40,332 nt of DNA from Actinomycetes bacterium (GTDB lineage Bacteria > Actinomycetota > Acidimicrobiia > Acidimicrobiales > Ilumatobacteraceae), in contig BJGC01000019.1 in the NCBI GenBank assembly GCA_014190235.1, positions 1 to 40,332 of the forward strand, read 5' to 3'. Both the position numbers and the translations under genes were made by a program. The notes beneath the pieces are model-generated. The model was not told the origin of the DNA. It was given only the letters and a program-made list of their open reading frames with translations, and searched no databases. Within the stretch, counting starts at the first letter, position 1, and every line of letters begins with the position of its first letter. Positions 1 to 7,817 of this stretch are shown in pieces.

Positions 1-794
1 GCATCACGAAAAGATCTCAAAGCATCAGCCAGTGCATCTGGCGTACACAGCGTCATTGAGCCAGACAGTTGAGTGGCAAACTCAGGCGAAAAAACTTCAA
101 GATATTCATACGCAAAGGTCCGCAATGTTTCTGGGGCGTTTTTGCCTAGCGCAACAAAACTTCCCGTGATGTGTCGAGGCTTGACAGTTCGCCCGGCTGA
201 TTGCCACGCCTCTGATGTTGAGCGCACTTGACGCTTGACTTCGCGAGCATCGCCTAGCAATGTAAATCCACTCACCCCCGTTGCCCACTGCGCCACTCGT
301 GCTAATGACTTTGGACCCATTGCCGAGCCGTATAGCGGTGGACCACCATCTTGCAGCGGCTGAGGTCCAATTGATTCTCCATCGGCGGCGACACCACCAC
401 GCCACAATCGCTGAATCTCGTGTACCGCATCATCAAGGCGTTGATGACGATGCGCAAAAGATGATCCAACCGCGGCGTAGTCCTGCCAGCGGCCGCCAAC
501 ACCTACAGCGACATCTAGGCGACCGCCGCTCATCACATCGATTGTGGCGAGTTGTTTAGCGATGAGCGCTGTCGCATGCCAGGGCAACACAGCCACGTTC
601 ATCATCACGCGCACTCGTTCGGTGGCAACAGCAGCAGCCGCGCACAAAGTGAGTCCCTCAAGGTTTCGAAATGTGATCCTCTCCCCTGCTGAAATGCTTG
701 AAAACGGACCATCATCAGCCGCCGTGCACCACTGCAATACTGCTGCTCGATCAAGACCGCGTGCCATCTGGGGTATCGCGAGTCCTACATCCAT
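1..794 (-). CDS. LLM-class flavin/F420-dependent oxidoreductase, C-terminus cut by window edge
   Basis: Reading leftward from an ATG at 794, the frame stays open to base 1, giving 264 codons of a luciferase-like monooxygenase fold protein. Its N-terminus is MDVGLAIPQM. A mid-protein block (LATIDVMSGGRLDVAVGVGG) matches the family's SGGR-hxxGhG signature, and a GSAMGPKSLARVAQWATG segment follows, as is usual before the second half of the barrel. The family uses FMN or F420; fbiC in this window shows that F420 is made. The start is fixed by an in-frame TAG four codons upstream, and TAGAGT lies 6 nt before the ATG, so the mRNA is probably leaderless. It is divergent from the aminotransferase. 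The substrate cannot be told. Confidence is high for the family and low for the cofactor. Confidence 0.88.
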   Translation of the reverse strand, partial: MDVGLAIPQMARGLDRAAVLQWCTAADDGPFSSISAGERITFRNLEGLTLCAAAAVATERVRVMMNVAVLPWHATALIAKQLATIDVMSGGRLDVAVGVGGRWQDYAAVGSSFAHRHQRLDDAVHEIQRLWRGGVAADGESIGPQPLQDGGPPLYGSAMGPKSLARVAQWATGVSGFTLLGDAREVKRQVRSTSEAWQSAGRTVKPRHITGSFVALGKNAPETLRTFAYEYLEVFSPEFATQLSGSMTLCTPDALADALRSFRD

Positions 795-800
795 ATACCC

Positions 801-806
801 ACTCTA
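801..806 (-). promoter_or_regulatory. -10 box (TAGAGT) of a leaderless promoter
   Basis: TAGAGT on the minus strand lies 6 nt before the ATG at 794. It matches the actinobacterial TAnnnT -10 element at the distance expected if transcription begins at or beside the start codon. No Shine-Dalgarno is present. No convincing -35 was found. Confidence 0.5.
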
Positions 807-880
807 TTCAGTGTGCTCACATGGATACTGAGTTGACCTCGATGACCCAATAATGTGGTGATAGCCCAGAGGGAACCACT

Positions 881-2095
881 ATGCCCGGAAAGTTCTTACA
901 TCCGTTTGCTAAACCAGCACGCGAATCATTTATCACCATCGCTCGCGGCGAAGGCGCACTCCTCTGGGACGCAGACGGAAACCAACTCATTGATGGCATG
1001 GCAAGTCTGTGGTATTGCGCTATTGGTCACGGACGAGCAGAGATGGCTCACGCCATATCGAGCCAAGTAACAACTCTTGAGTCATACTCGGCATTCGACC
1101 CCTTCACAAACGCTCCCGCCGATCAACTTGCGCAACGAATCGCTCTTCTTTCTCCGCTCACAGACGCACGTGTGTTTTTGTGTTCAAGTGGTTCTGAATC
1201 GATTGACAGCGCCATGAAGATGGCTCGGCTAGCACATGTTCAGGCTGGACATCCTGAACGAACCATCATCATTTCACGCACACGCGGTTATCACGGCACA
1301 AACTACGGCGGCACAAGTGCTCAGGGAATCGCCCCGAACAAAGTTGGATACGGAACTCTCCTTGATGATGTTATTCAAGTTGATGCTGACGACATTGAAG
1401 CGCTTGCGCTCTTGATGTCTGAGCACAGTTCTCGGTTGGCTGCTGTTCTTGCTGAACCGATCCAAGGTGCCGGCGGTGTGTTTCCGCCAGAGCCTGGGTA
1501 TTTGGCTTCATTGCGCAGGCTATGCGACCAACACGGCGCGTACTTGATCTTTGATGAAGTGATCACTGCATTTGGACGCCTTGGAACATGGTTTGGTGCA
1601 ACCTACTTTGGTGTTGAACCGGACATGATTACTTTTGCAAAAGCAGTGACATCTGGATATCTCCCACTTGGCGGAGTTGTCGTTGGCCAAAGAGTTTGCG
1701 CCGCACTTGAATCAGATTCTGATTTTTTTATGCGTCATGGCTATACCTACTCAGGGCACGCCACAGCATGCGCAGCAGCACTTGCCAATATTGACATTCT
1801 CGAACGAGAAGCACTCTTAGAGCGTTCCGTTCACATTGGCGAGCGACTCAAGGCTGGGCTTCATGCACTTGCTGATGACGGAATTATCAAGCATGCTCGT
1901 GGCGAGGGTGCTGTCTGGGCTGCTGCATTACACCCTCATCAAGATGCCGTCAGAATACGAGACCGAATGCTCGAACTCGGAGCTATTACCCGCGCCATCA
2001 ATGACGCCAATACGTTTTGTCCACCTTTGGTGATTACCGACCCACAGCTTGATTCACTCATCGATATTTTTGCAACTGCGGCAAGCGGCAAATAG
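881..2095 (+). CDS. PLP-dependent class III aminotransferase
   Basis: This 404-residue protein has the full fold-type I aminotransferase layout. A substrate-site stretch DGMASLWYCAIGHG lies near residue 38, a phosphate-binding CSSGSES at 101-107, and YHGT at 137-140. The cofactor Asp is D225 in LIFDEVITAFGR, and the Schiff-base lysine is K254 in TFAKAVTSGYLPLGG. This is the beta-alanine/omega-amino acid:pyruvate type, which turns an omega- or beta-amino acid into a semialdehyde. A GAGGGA ribosome site precedes the ATG by 6 nt. It ends 9 nt from the convergent 3-hydroxyisobutyrate-type dehydrogenase, whose substrate or product would also be a semialdehyde. BioA or GABA aminotransferase specificity cannot be excluded. 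Confidence 0.9.
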   Translation: MPGKFLHPFAKPARESFITIARGEGALLWDADGNQLIDGMASLWYCAIGHGRAEMAHAISSQVTTLESYSAFDPFTNAPADQLAQRIALLSPLTDARVFLCSSGSESIDSAMKMARLAHVQAGHPERTIIISRTRGYHGTNYGGTSAQGIAPNKVGYGTLLDDVIQVDADDIEALALLMSEHSSRLAAVLAEPIQGAGGVFPPEPGYLASLRRLCDQHGAYLIFDEVITAFGRLGTWFGATYFGVEPDMITFAKAVTSGYLPLGGVVVGQRVCAALESDSDFFMRHGYTYSGHATACAAALANIDILEREALLERSVHIGERLKAGLHALADDGIIKHARGEGAVWAAALHPHQDAVRIRDRMLELGAITRAINDANTFCPPLVITDPQLDSLIDIFATAASGK

Positions 2096-2104
2096 CACTT
2101 TTCC

Positions 2105-2974
2105 CTATGAAATAAGACGTTTTATCAAACTGCTCGTGTCAAGACGGCTGTCTCCACGCGCGATGAGGTCTTCAAAATACGTCTGCACTAATTTTGTCAC
2201 GGGTGCATCTGCCCCAATTCGTGCTGCCTCTGCAAGACAGTAATTAACATCTTTCACCATCAATTCAACAGCAAAACCAAAATCAAATTTTTGTTCTACC
2301 ATGGTGTGCCCCCTGTTTTCCATCTGCCAACTGCCAGCAGCCCCTTTGGAAATAACGTCAATCACTTGATGTGCGTCGAGGCCAGCCTTTTGGGCAAACG
2401 CGACGCCTTCTGCGAGTGCTTGTACTAATCCAGCAATACATATCTGATTCGCCATTTTTGTGAGCTGGCCTGTGCCAATATCACCCATGCGCATACAGCG
2501 AGATGAATACGCCTCGGCAATACTGGCAAATCGTGCAAAATCTTCGTCAGTTCTTGCGCCACACATCACTGTGAGCACGCCGTTCACGGCGCCTGCTTGT
2601 CCACCAGATACTGGAGCGTCAATAAAGACTCCACCTGCACTCTCGATAACTTGCGCCATCTCACGAGCCAGTTCTGCGCTCGTTGTGGTGTGATCAATAA
2701 CCAATGTCCCTGGTCTCATTCCGGCCAGCACGCCGTTTGGCGAAGTCACGACCTCACGCACGTCGTTGTCGTTGCCCACACACATCATCACAACGTCACA
2801 TTGAGATGCCAATTCACGGGGCGTTTGGCAAACAGTTCCGGAGTGCACCGCCGACCACGCATCTGCTCGCTCACGTGTTCGGTTATAGATATGCACCGTA
2901 TGACCAGCGTCGACAAGATGGCCCGCCATTGGAGATCCCATCACTCCAATTCCACAGAATCCAATGCTTAACAT
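2105..2974 (-). CDS. 3-hydroxyisobutyrate dehydrogenase family NAD(P)-dependent oxidoreductase
   Basis: This is a 289-residue beta-hydroxyacid dehydrogenase. The Rossmann loop GFCGIGVMGSPMA is at residues 5-17, the substrate-binding DAPVSGGQAGA at 119-129, and the catalytic lysine is K173 in TGQLTKMANQ. The family oxidises 3-hydroxyisobutyrate, tartronate semialdehyde or related acids; the length is normal. The gene starts 35 nt after the carD stop on the same strand, so it may be co-transcribed with carD, but its ribosome site is weak. The convergent aminotransferase suggests beta-amino acid or valine/thymine catabolism. Exact substrate unknown; glyoxylate/succinic semialdehyde reductases look similar. 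Confidence 0.88.
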   Translation of the reverse strand: MLSIGFCGIGVMGSPMAGHLVDAGHTVHIYNRTRERADAWSAVHSGTVCQTPRELASQCDVVMMCVGNDNDVREVVTSPNGVLAGMRPGTLVIDHTTTSAELAREMAQVIESAGGVFIDAPVSGGQAGAVNGVLTVMCGARTDEDFARFASIAEAYSSRCMRMGDIGTGQLTKMANQICIAGLVQALAEGVAFAQKAGLDAHQVIDVISKGAAGSWQMENRGHTMVEQKFDFGFAVELMVKDVNYCLAEAARIGADAPVTKLVQTYFEDLIARGDSRLDTSSLIKRLIS

Positions 2975-3009
2975 CTCAGTACAACCGCAATAAAAGCGAC
3001 CGTGGCGAC

Positions 3010-3585
3010 TTAGAAGTCGTCGTCGTCGTCTTCTACTACCTTCTTGGGTGCTTCTGCTTTTTTCTTCGCAACTTTTGCTGGCTTGAGGACACCGCGCACA
3101 AGAGCAGCATTCAAGAATTCTTCTGCTTCTTCTGTAGACACCTTTAGCGCTGGTGCAATTTCAGAAATTAAATTGATTCGAGCGCGTTCGTACATGGTGC
3201 GTTCTGCTGCAGACAGCGAAGCATCGCGGTTTCGTGCTGCCAAGTTGCGCACAACTTCTGCGACTTGATACACATCACCGCTCTTGAGTTTTTCTTGGTG
3301 GTTCTTAAAACGACGAGACCAGTTGGCAGGCACACGTGGATCTGCTTTTGACAACACTCCAACAAGATCTTCAAGTTCGTCTGCAGACACTGGAGGCCTC
3401 ACGCCGACTCCACCCTGTCCAGAATGGGCACGATCCATGGGCACTTTGAGGTCCATCTCATTAATCACGGTTCGCAACAAGAGATATTCTTGGCGAGTTC
3501 CAAAAGCCATTATTTTTTTGGTTCCGAGAACGATACAGGCCCCATGCTGGGGATAAATCACCGTTTCGCCCTTCTTGAATGTCAC
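3010..3585 (-). CDS. carD: CarD-family RNA polymerase-binding transcription regulator
   Basis: This 191-residue protein opens with the CarD/TRCF RNA-polymerase-interacting domain (FKKGETVIYPQHGACIV, then EYLLLRT and LKVPMDRA, residues 3-53). The basic helical DNA-binding domain follows (VPANWSRRFKNHQEKLKSGD, about 83-102). CarD contacts the RNAP beta subunit and stabilises open complexes at housekeeping promoters. The mycobacterial protein is about 162 residues. The extra length here is a lysine/alanine-rich C-terminal tail ending in five aspartates and a phenylalanine. The start is a GTG with TAGAAT 8 nt upstream and no ribosome site, so the message is probably leaderless. Confidence 0.95.
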   Translation of the reverse strand: MTFKKGETVIYPQHGACIVLGTKKIMAFGTRQEYLLLRTVINEMDLKVPMDRAHSGQGGVGVRPPVSADELEDLVGVLSKADPRVPANWSRRFKNHQEKLKSGDVYQVAEVVRNLAARNRDASLSAAERTMYERARINLISEIAPALKVSTEEAEEFLNAALVRGVLKPAKVAKKKAEAPKKVVEDDDDDF

Positions 3586-3593
3586 AGTTATTC

Positions 3594-3599
3594 ATTCTA
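3594..3599 (-). promoter_or_regulatory. -10 box (TAGAAT) of carD, probably leaderless
   Basis: TAGAAT on the minus strand matches TATAAT at five of six bases. It stands 8 nt before the carD GTG, which places the transcription start at or within about two bases of the start codon. It lies in the 58-nt gap after the tRNA gene. Confidence 0.6.
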
Positions 3600-3643
3600 C
3601 GGCGTAGGCACGACAATGCCACAATTTGGACCGACAACACGTC

Positions 3644-3720
3644 TGGCGCCCCCGGTAGGAATCGAACCTACGACCTGCGGATTAGAAAACCGTTGCTCTA
3701 TCCAACTGAGCTACAGGGGC
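3644..3720 (-). tRNA. tRNA-Arg, anticodon UCU (reads AGA/AGG)
   Basis: A 77-nt cloverleaf reads on the minus strand. The acceptor stem GCCCCTG pairs with CGGGGGC (one G-U), the D arm is GCTC/GAGC, and the anticodon loop is TTTCTAA with anticodon TCT. The variable loop is AGGTC, the T arm GTAGG-TTCGATT-CCTAC, the discriminator base is G, and the CCA end is encoded. The anticodon stem ACGGT/TCCGC has only three Watson-Crick pairs, with A-C at 27-43 and T-T at 31-39. The gene lies between cinA and carD. Confidence 0.95.
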
Positions 3721-3737
3721 AATTGGTAACTCCGTCT

Positions 3738-3743
3738 ATATTA
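3738..3743 (-). promoter_or_regulatory. possible -10 box (TAATAT) for tRNA-Arg
   Basis: TAATAT on the minus strand ends 17 nt before the mature tRNA 5' end, leaving a short 5' leader of about 10 nt. It follows the cinA stop directly. No good -35 is seen, so this is tentative. Confidence 0.35.
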
Positions 3744-3763
3744 CCTGCGCAGTCACCTGAGCA

Positions 3764-4996
3764 TCATGCAAGCAAACCGCGCAACATATCAAGAGACGAA
3801 ATGACACTCATTTGACGCATCTGTTCACGTTGCCCAGGTAGAGCAAAGGTCTTGGTGTGGACTTGGCCATCAGGCAGCACCACTGCGACGCAGAGCGTGC
3901 CAACGGGTTGGCCGTCTTGTTGGTCTGGCCCTGCCACACCAGTGAGCGCAAGACCGACATCGGCGCCGAGAAGCTCTTTGGCTCCCTGCGCCATCTGGGC
4001 TGCCGCGGTCTCAGATACAACGGGTCCTGGCGATACATGCAGCACATCGTGCTTGACGTCACTGGCATACGACACAACTGCGCCGCGAAATACATCTGAT
4101 GCCCCGGCGATCTGTGTGAGTCGACCCGAGACCAACCCACCCGTGACTGACTCCGCCAACGCAAGAGTGAGGCCGCGCTTACGCAACATCGCAAGGACAA
4201 CGGACTCCATGTTGTCGCCGTCGACGCCAAACACAATGTCACCGACAACCTCGCGCACGCGTTGCTCCCAACTATTCAAGAGAGTATCTACTGCAGCTTT
4301 TGTTTCTGCTTTGGCTGTGAGTCGCACCTTGATGCCTTCCCATCCGCTTGCCAAGAAAGCAAGCGTCGTGTTGGGGCTGCGATCAAGTTCATTGATGAGT
4401 GGCTGAAGTCGTTCATTAAGACCAGACTCGCTGTCACCCCATGTGCGCAACACGCGACTAGCGATGACGGCTGTTTCGCCAGAACGCGCAATCAGGTCGG
4501 GGATGATCACGCGTTCCACCATGTCGCGCATTTCATGCGGAACACCAGGGACTGCGTAGATTACTTTTGTTCCAACCGGACAAATGAGCCCAGGTGCAGT
4601 GCCACGAGTTTGAGCAATCACCTGCGCGCCGACAGGAACCTCTGCTTGTTTAAGATTGTTCGCGGGCATTCGCCGCTTGCGCGATGCAAACATGGCTTCA
4701 ATAACAGCAGCAATGTCGTCATCTAGCTCAAGCGATACTCCCATCACGGTGGCGATGGCTTCGCGAGTCAGGTCGTCATGTGTCGGGCCAAGACCTCCGC
4801 ACACCACGACTGCATCTGCTTCTTGCAGGCGATCGCGAATTGCCGCGACAATGCGTTCTTTGTTGTCCCCTACTTTGATTTGCAAGAGAGAGTTGATTCC
4901 AACGGTGGCAAGTTGTTCGCCGATCCATGATGAGTTGGTGTCGACTATTTGACCAAGCAATAACTCGGTGCCGACTGCCACGACATCGCAACGCAT
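3764..4996 (-). CDS. cinA: CinA family protein: MoaB-like domain plus nicotinamide-nucleotide amidase
   Basis: This 410-residue two-domain protein starts with a MoaB/CinA N-domain (MRCDVVAVGTELLLGQIVDT; then GGLGPTHDDLTREA at 67-80). It ends with a PncC-like C-domain from about residue 250 (LALAESVTGGLVSGRL, SYASDVK, ALTGVAGPDQQDGQPVGT). The C-domain deamidates NMN for NAD recycling; the N-domain may have ADP-ribose pyrophosphatase activity. An upstream ATG at 5059 would add 21 residues inside pgsA. I chose 4996 because conserved sequence starts there and because TGA-G-ATG couples it to the pgsA stop. Last gene of a rimO-pgsA-cinA run. Confidence 0.93.
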   Translation of the reverse strand: MRCDVVAVGTELLLGQIVDTNSSWIGEQLATVGINSLLQIKVGDNKERIVAAIRDRLQEADAVVVCGGLGPTHDDLTREAIATVMGVSLELDDDIAAVIEAMFASRKRRMPANNLKQAEVPVGAQVIAQTRGTAPGLICPVGTKVIYAVPGVPHEMRDMVERVIIPDLIARSGETAVIASRVLRTWGDSESGLNERLQPLINELDRSPNTTLAFLASGWEGIKVRLTAKAETKAAVDTLLNSWEQRVREVVGDIVFGVDGDNMESVVLAMLRKRGLTLALAESVTGGLVSGRLTQIAGASDVFRGAVVSYASDVKHDVLHVSPGPVVSETAAAQMAQGAKELLGADVGLALTGVAGPDQQDGQPVGTLCVAVVLPDGQVHTKTFALPGQREQMRQMSVISSLDMLRGLLA

Positions 4997-4997
4997 C

Positions 4998-5561
4998 TCA
5001 GTTCGTTGCCTGGGGACGTTTTCTGGAAAGCACCGCCTGCGCTGCGTACTGCGCGCCACTCACAACCGTCAGCGCAACAGCCACCCATAAGAAGATCTGC
5101 CATGTCCAGGTTTGATCAACAGTCGTTATCGGAGCAAGAGCAAATCCAACGGCCATTTGCTGACTGAATGTTTTGACTTTGGCCAACTTGCTCGCAGGCA
5201 TGCTGACCCCACGCGCTCCGATAAAGACGCGATACACGCTGACGATGACTTCACGAAAAGCGATGATCAGCACAGGCAAGACCCAAAAGACATCGCGACT
5301 GACAAGTGTGAACATCGCGCCGAGCACCAACACCTTGTCTGCTAGCGGATCAAGAAAAGCACCACTACGTGTTGATCCGTGACGTCGTGCGAGATAGCCG
5401 TCTATGCCATCGCTCAGACACAGCACCATCCATAATGCAAGTGCAATCCAACTACCTCGACCATCAACGGGGATAAGTGCAAAGAGCAACGGCGAAATGA
5501 GCAATCGCATCACCGAGACTGCGTTTGCCCACGTGGCAATGGCTGACTCGTCAAAGGGCAT
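4998..5561 (-). CDS. pgsA: CDP-alcohol phosphatidyltransferase, likely phosphatidylglycerophosphate synthase
   Basis: This 187-residue integral membrane enzyme carries the CDP-alcohol phosphotransferase signature at residues 51-75: D51, D54-G55, A58-R59, G67, D71 and D75. These are the metal and CDP-phosphate ligands. Several hydrophobic helices surround it (about 15-50, 75-110 and 150-172). PgsA transfers the phosphatidyl group from CDP-diacylglycerol to glycerol-3-phosphate in phosphatidylglycerol/cardiolipin synthesis. The gene overlaps the end of rimO by 11 nt and abuts cinA, so translation is probably coupled. The same fold also makes phosphatidylinositol phosphate; the rimO-pgsA-cinA context favours PgsA. 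Confidence 0.88.
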   Translation of the reverse strand: MPFDESAIATWANAVSVMRLLISPLLFALIPVDGRGSWIALALWMVLCLSDGIDGYLARRHGSTRSGAFLDPLADKVLVLGAMFTLVSRDVFWVLPVLIIAFREVIVSVYRVFIGARGVSMPASKLAKVKTFSQQMAVGFALAPITTVDQTWTWQIFLWVAVALTVVSGAQYAAQAVLSRKRPQATN

Positions 5562-6846
5562 TGGTTACTCTCATCACTAGTGGTTGTTCAGATCCCGCAC
5601 GAGCGATGAGGTCGGGGCCGTAGGCCTGTTCGATTTCGACGGAATAAAATTCACCGACTTGCAGAGATTCATTCACCTGAATGACGCCATCAATTTCTGG
5701 CGCCTCTCGGTGGCTGCGCGCAATGCCGGGCTCATCAACCAGTACCTCAAGTCGTTCACCGATGAGTTCGTCTCGACGTGCTGCTGTGATTTCATCTTGA
5801 ATCTCGCGCAGTTCCGCGAGTCGGGTGTTCATCAGTCCTTCGTCGACGCGATTAGGCAAGCCGAGTGCGTGGGTGCCTTCTTCTGGGCTAAATGCAAAAA
5901 ATCCGCACCAATCCAATTGTGCTTGGCGAACAAAATCAAGTAACTCGTCATGGTCATCTTCTGTTTCGCCTGGATAGCCGACGATAAAATTGCTACGAAA
6001 GGTTGCCGTAGGTTCAAGACTGCGAATTCTTTGGATTCGTTCAAGGAATCGCGCACCGTCACCCCATCTGCGCATCCGTCGCAAGTGCGGCTTGCTGACA
6101 TGTTGCAGTGAGAGGTCGAAGTATGGAACTCCGGTGTTGATAATTGTGTCAATGAGTTCATCGCTTAAATCACTCGGGTACAGATACAACAATCTGGTTC
6201 GTGCAACTCGCTGGCTGACCTGGCGCACAAGTGGCACGATTGATCCTGCGCCTAACTCCCCTGGCTTGTCTTTGCCGTAACTTGCTAAGTCTTGAGCGAC
6301 AAGCACGATTTCATGCACGCCGAGAGCGTCAACTTCGGCAAGTATTGACTCGACAGTTCGACTGCGTTGCGGTCCGCGAAAACTCGGAATCGCACAGAAC
6401 CCACAGTTACGGTCACAGCCTTCTGCCACCTTGACATATGCCCATGGGGCTGATGCGGGTGGTCGCGGTAGGTTGAGTAAATCAAACGATGGTAATTCGG
6501 TTGTGACACCGAGTGGCTTGCGCCCAAGTCGTATTGGCACGCCGAATCCAGCGATCTGATCGGCCTCTGGCAGTGCGTCGGCGAGTTCTTGACCATAACG
6601 CTCTGCCATGCATCCAGTGACCACCAGACGAGACGACTTTTTACGCTGCTCATCAAGAGCCAGCAGTGTGTCAATGCTTTCTTTGCGCGCATCTTCAATG
6701 AAAGCGCACGTGTTCACAACAACAACATCAGCATCCGAGGGGTCTTGAGTGGCAACCAAACCTTGGTCGAGCAAAGTTCCCATGAGCTTGTCGGAGTCCA
6801 CCTGGTTTTTAGGGCAGCCCAATGTCTCGATATAGAAGCGTTGCAT
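5551..6846 (-). CDS. rimO: Ribosomal protein S12 methylthiotransferase (radical SAM)
   Basis: This 431-residue protein has the three methylthiotransferase parts. An N-terminal domain holds cluster cysteines C11, C47 and C79 (LGCPKN, VNTCAF, TGCMAE). A radical SAM core follows with C144-xxx-C148-xx-C151 (AEGCDRNCGFC). A C-terminal TRAM-like segment starts near residue 365 (LEVLVDEPG). RimO adds a methylthio group to an aspartate of S12. Features such as IETLGCPKN and FCAIPSFRG favour RimO over MiaB. It begins an operon with pgsA and cinA. TAGGAT sits 8 nt before the ATG, so a leaderless start is likely even though SMP-30 lies just upstream. Confidence 0.95.
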   Translation of the reverse strand: MQRFYIETLGCPKNQVDSDKLMGTLLDQGLVATQDPSDADVVVVNTCAFIEDARKESIDTLLALDEQRKKSSRLVVTGCMAERYGQELADALPEADQIAGFGVPIRLGRKPLGVTTELPSFDLLNLPRPPASAPWAYVKVAEGCDRNCGFCAIPSFRGPQRSRTVESILAEVDALGVHEIVLVAQDLASYGKDKPGELGAGSIVPLVRQVSQRVARTRLLYLYPSDLSDELIDTIINTGVPYFDLSLQHVSKPHLRRMRRWGDGARFLERIQRIRSLEPTATFRSNFIVGYPGETEDDHDELLDFVRQAQLDWCGFFAFSPEEGTHALGLPNRVDEGLMNTRLAELREIQDEITAARRDELIGERLEVLVDEPGIARSHREAPEIDGVIQVNESLQVGEFYSVEIEQAYGPDLIARAGSEQPLVMRVTNAL

Positions 6847-6854
6847 CGCCTCTT

Positions 6855-6860
6855 ATCCTA
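6855..6860 (-). promoter_or_regulatory. -10 box (TAGGAT) of rimO, probably leaderless
   Basis: TAGGAT on the minus strand is 8 nt before the rimO ATG. An AAGAGG stretch between them is only 2 nt from the ATG, too close to act as a normal ribosome site. It lies in the 29-nt gap after the SMP-30 gene. Confidence 0.45.
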
Positions 6861-6875
6861 CTCGCGGTTATGTTT

Positions 6876-7796
6876 TTAGTGGTTGAGGCTGAGCCCCTGA
6901 TATGGCCAAGGCATCGAGACCAAGCGCCCAGTGCCCGACAGAGTTATAAAGGCGGTGCGATTATCAGGTCCGCCAAAACAAATGTTGGTGGTGAGTGGGT
7001 CTTGTGTGGCGACATGATCCAGGATCTCCCCTGTTGGGGAAATCACAGTGATTCCGCCGTTGAGAAGTGTTGCAACACAGACATTGCCATCACCGTCAAC
7101 AGCGAGTGAATCAAGATACTGCAGTCCTGGAAGACCACACAGGCATTGCGTCGGGTCGACCATGCCTGCGTGCTCGATGACTCCTGGCGACAGGATGCGT
7201 CGTTGAAAGACGCGGCCCGTTTGCGTCTCTGCCCAATACAAACGCATACCGTCAGGACTCAATCCGATTCCGTTTGGTCCTTCAACCGGAAACAGCACTT
7301 CGGTGATTGCCGAACCATCTGCCTGGGCGTAATAAATGCCGGTGCGATCACTGAAGCGATCGTGGCGTATTCCGTGATCGGTGAACCAAAAACCACCATG
7401 TGCGTCAAACACAAGATCGTTGGGTGCGCGTAACGCAATGTCTCCACAATGCGTGTAGAGGTCTGTCACGGCTCCAGTTGCGATATCAACTTTTTGAATT
7501 CGACCACCAATGTAGAGAGATGGATCAAATGGTCCCGGAAACAACATTCCACCAACATCTACTGGCGTAAAAGCATTCCCGTTGTTGCACAGATACAACG
7601 ATCCGTCGGGTCCGACCGCTAAGCCATTTGGTCCACCTACGATGTCGGCGATTGTTTGTTTTGTTCCGTCTGGTAACACTCGCGTAATGCGTGGTCCAAA
7701 CATTTCGACCAAGATGACACTGCCATCTGGCATTGCGATCGGTCCTTCCGGAAAACGCAGTCCGTCAGTAATCTCTTTCAGGTCCGGTGTTGACAT
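6876..7796 (-). CDS. SMP-30/gluconolactonase/LRE family beta-propeller protein
   Basis: This 306-residue protein has six-bladed propeller repeats: LRFPEGPIAMPDGS near residue 13, IVGGPNGLAVGPDGSLYL near 50, LRAPNDLVFDAHGGFWFTDHG near 120 and VEGPNGIGLSPDGMRLYWAET near 175. The Glu of PEGP and the two Asn residues in GPNG/APND fit the family's divalent-metal site. Members hydrolyse sugar lactones or related esters. No signal peptide is visible. A GGGGGAT ribosome site precedes the ATG. It follows ftsK by 21 nt on the same strand. Its substrate is unknown and it is an unexpected guest between ftsK and rimO. Confidence 0.85.
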   Translation of the reverse strand: MSTPDLKEITDGLRFPEGPIAMPDGSVILVEMFGPRITRVLPDGTKQTIADIVGGPNGLAVGPDGSLYLCNNGNAFTPVDVGGMLFPGPFDPSLYIGGRIQKVDIATGAVTDLYTHCGDIALRAPNDLVFDAHGGFWFTDHGIRHDRFSDRTGIYYAQADGSAITEVLFPVEGPNGIGLSPDGMRLYWAETQTGRVFQRRILSPGVIEHAGMVDPTQCLCGLPGLQYLDSLAVDGDGNVCVATLLNGGITVISPTGEILDHVATQDPLTTNICFGGPDNRTAFITLSGTGRLVSMPWPYQGLSLNH

Positions 7797-7817
7797 GATC
7801 CCCCATGGTCTTTGGCT

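Noticed and set aside
3644-3763. tRNA-Arg considered as an attachment site for an integrated element.
   Set aside because: No duplicated tRNA 3' end, integrase or mobile gene is visible in the window; flanks are ordinary housekeeping genes.
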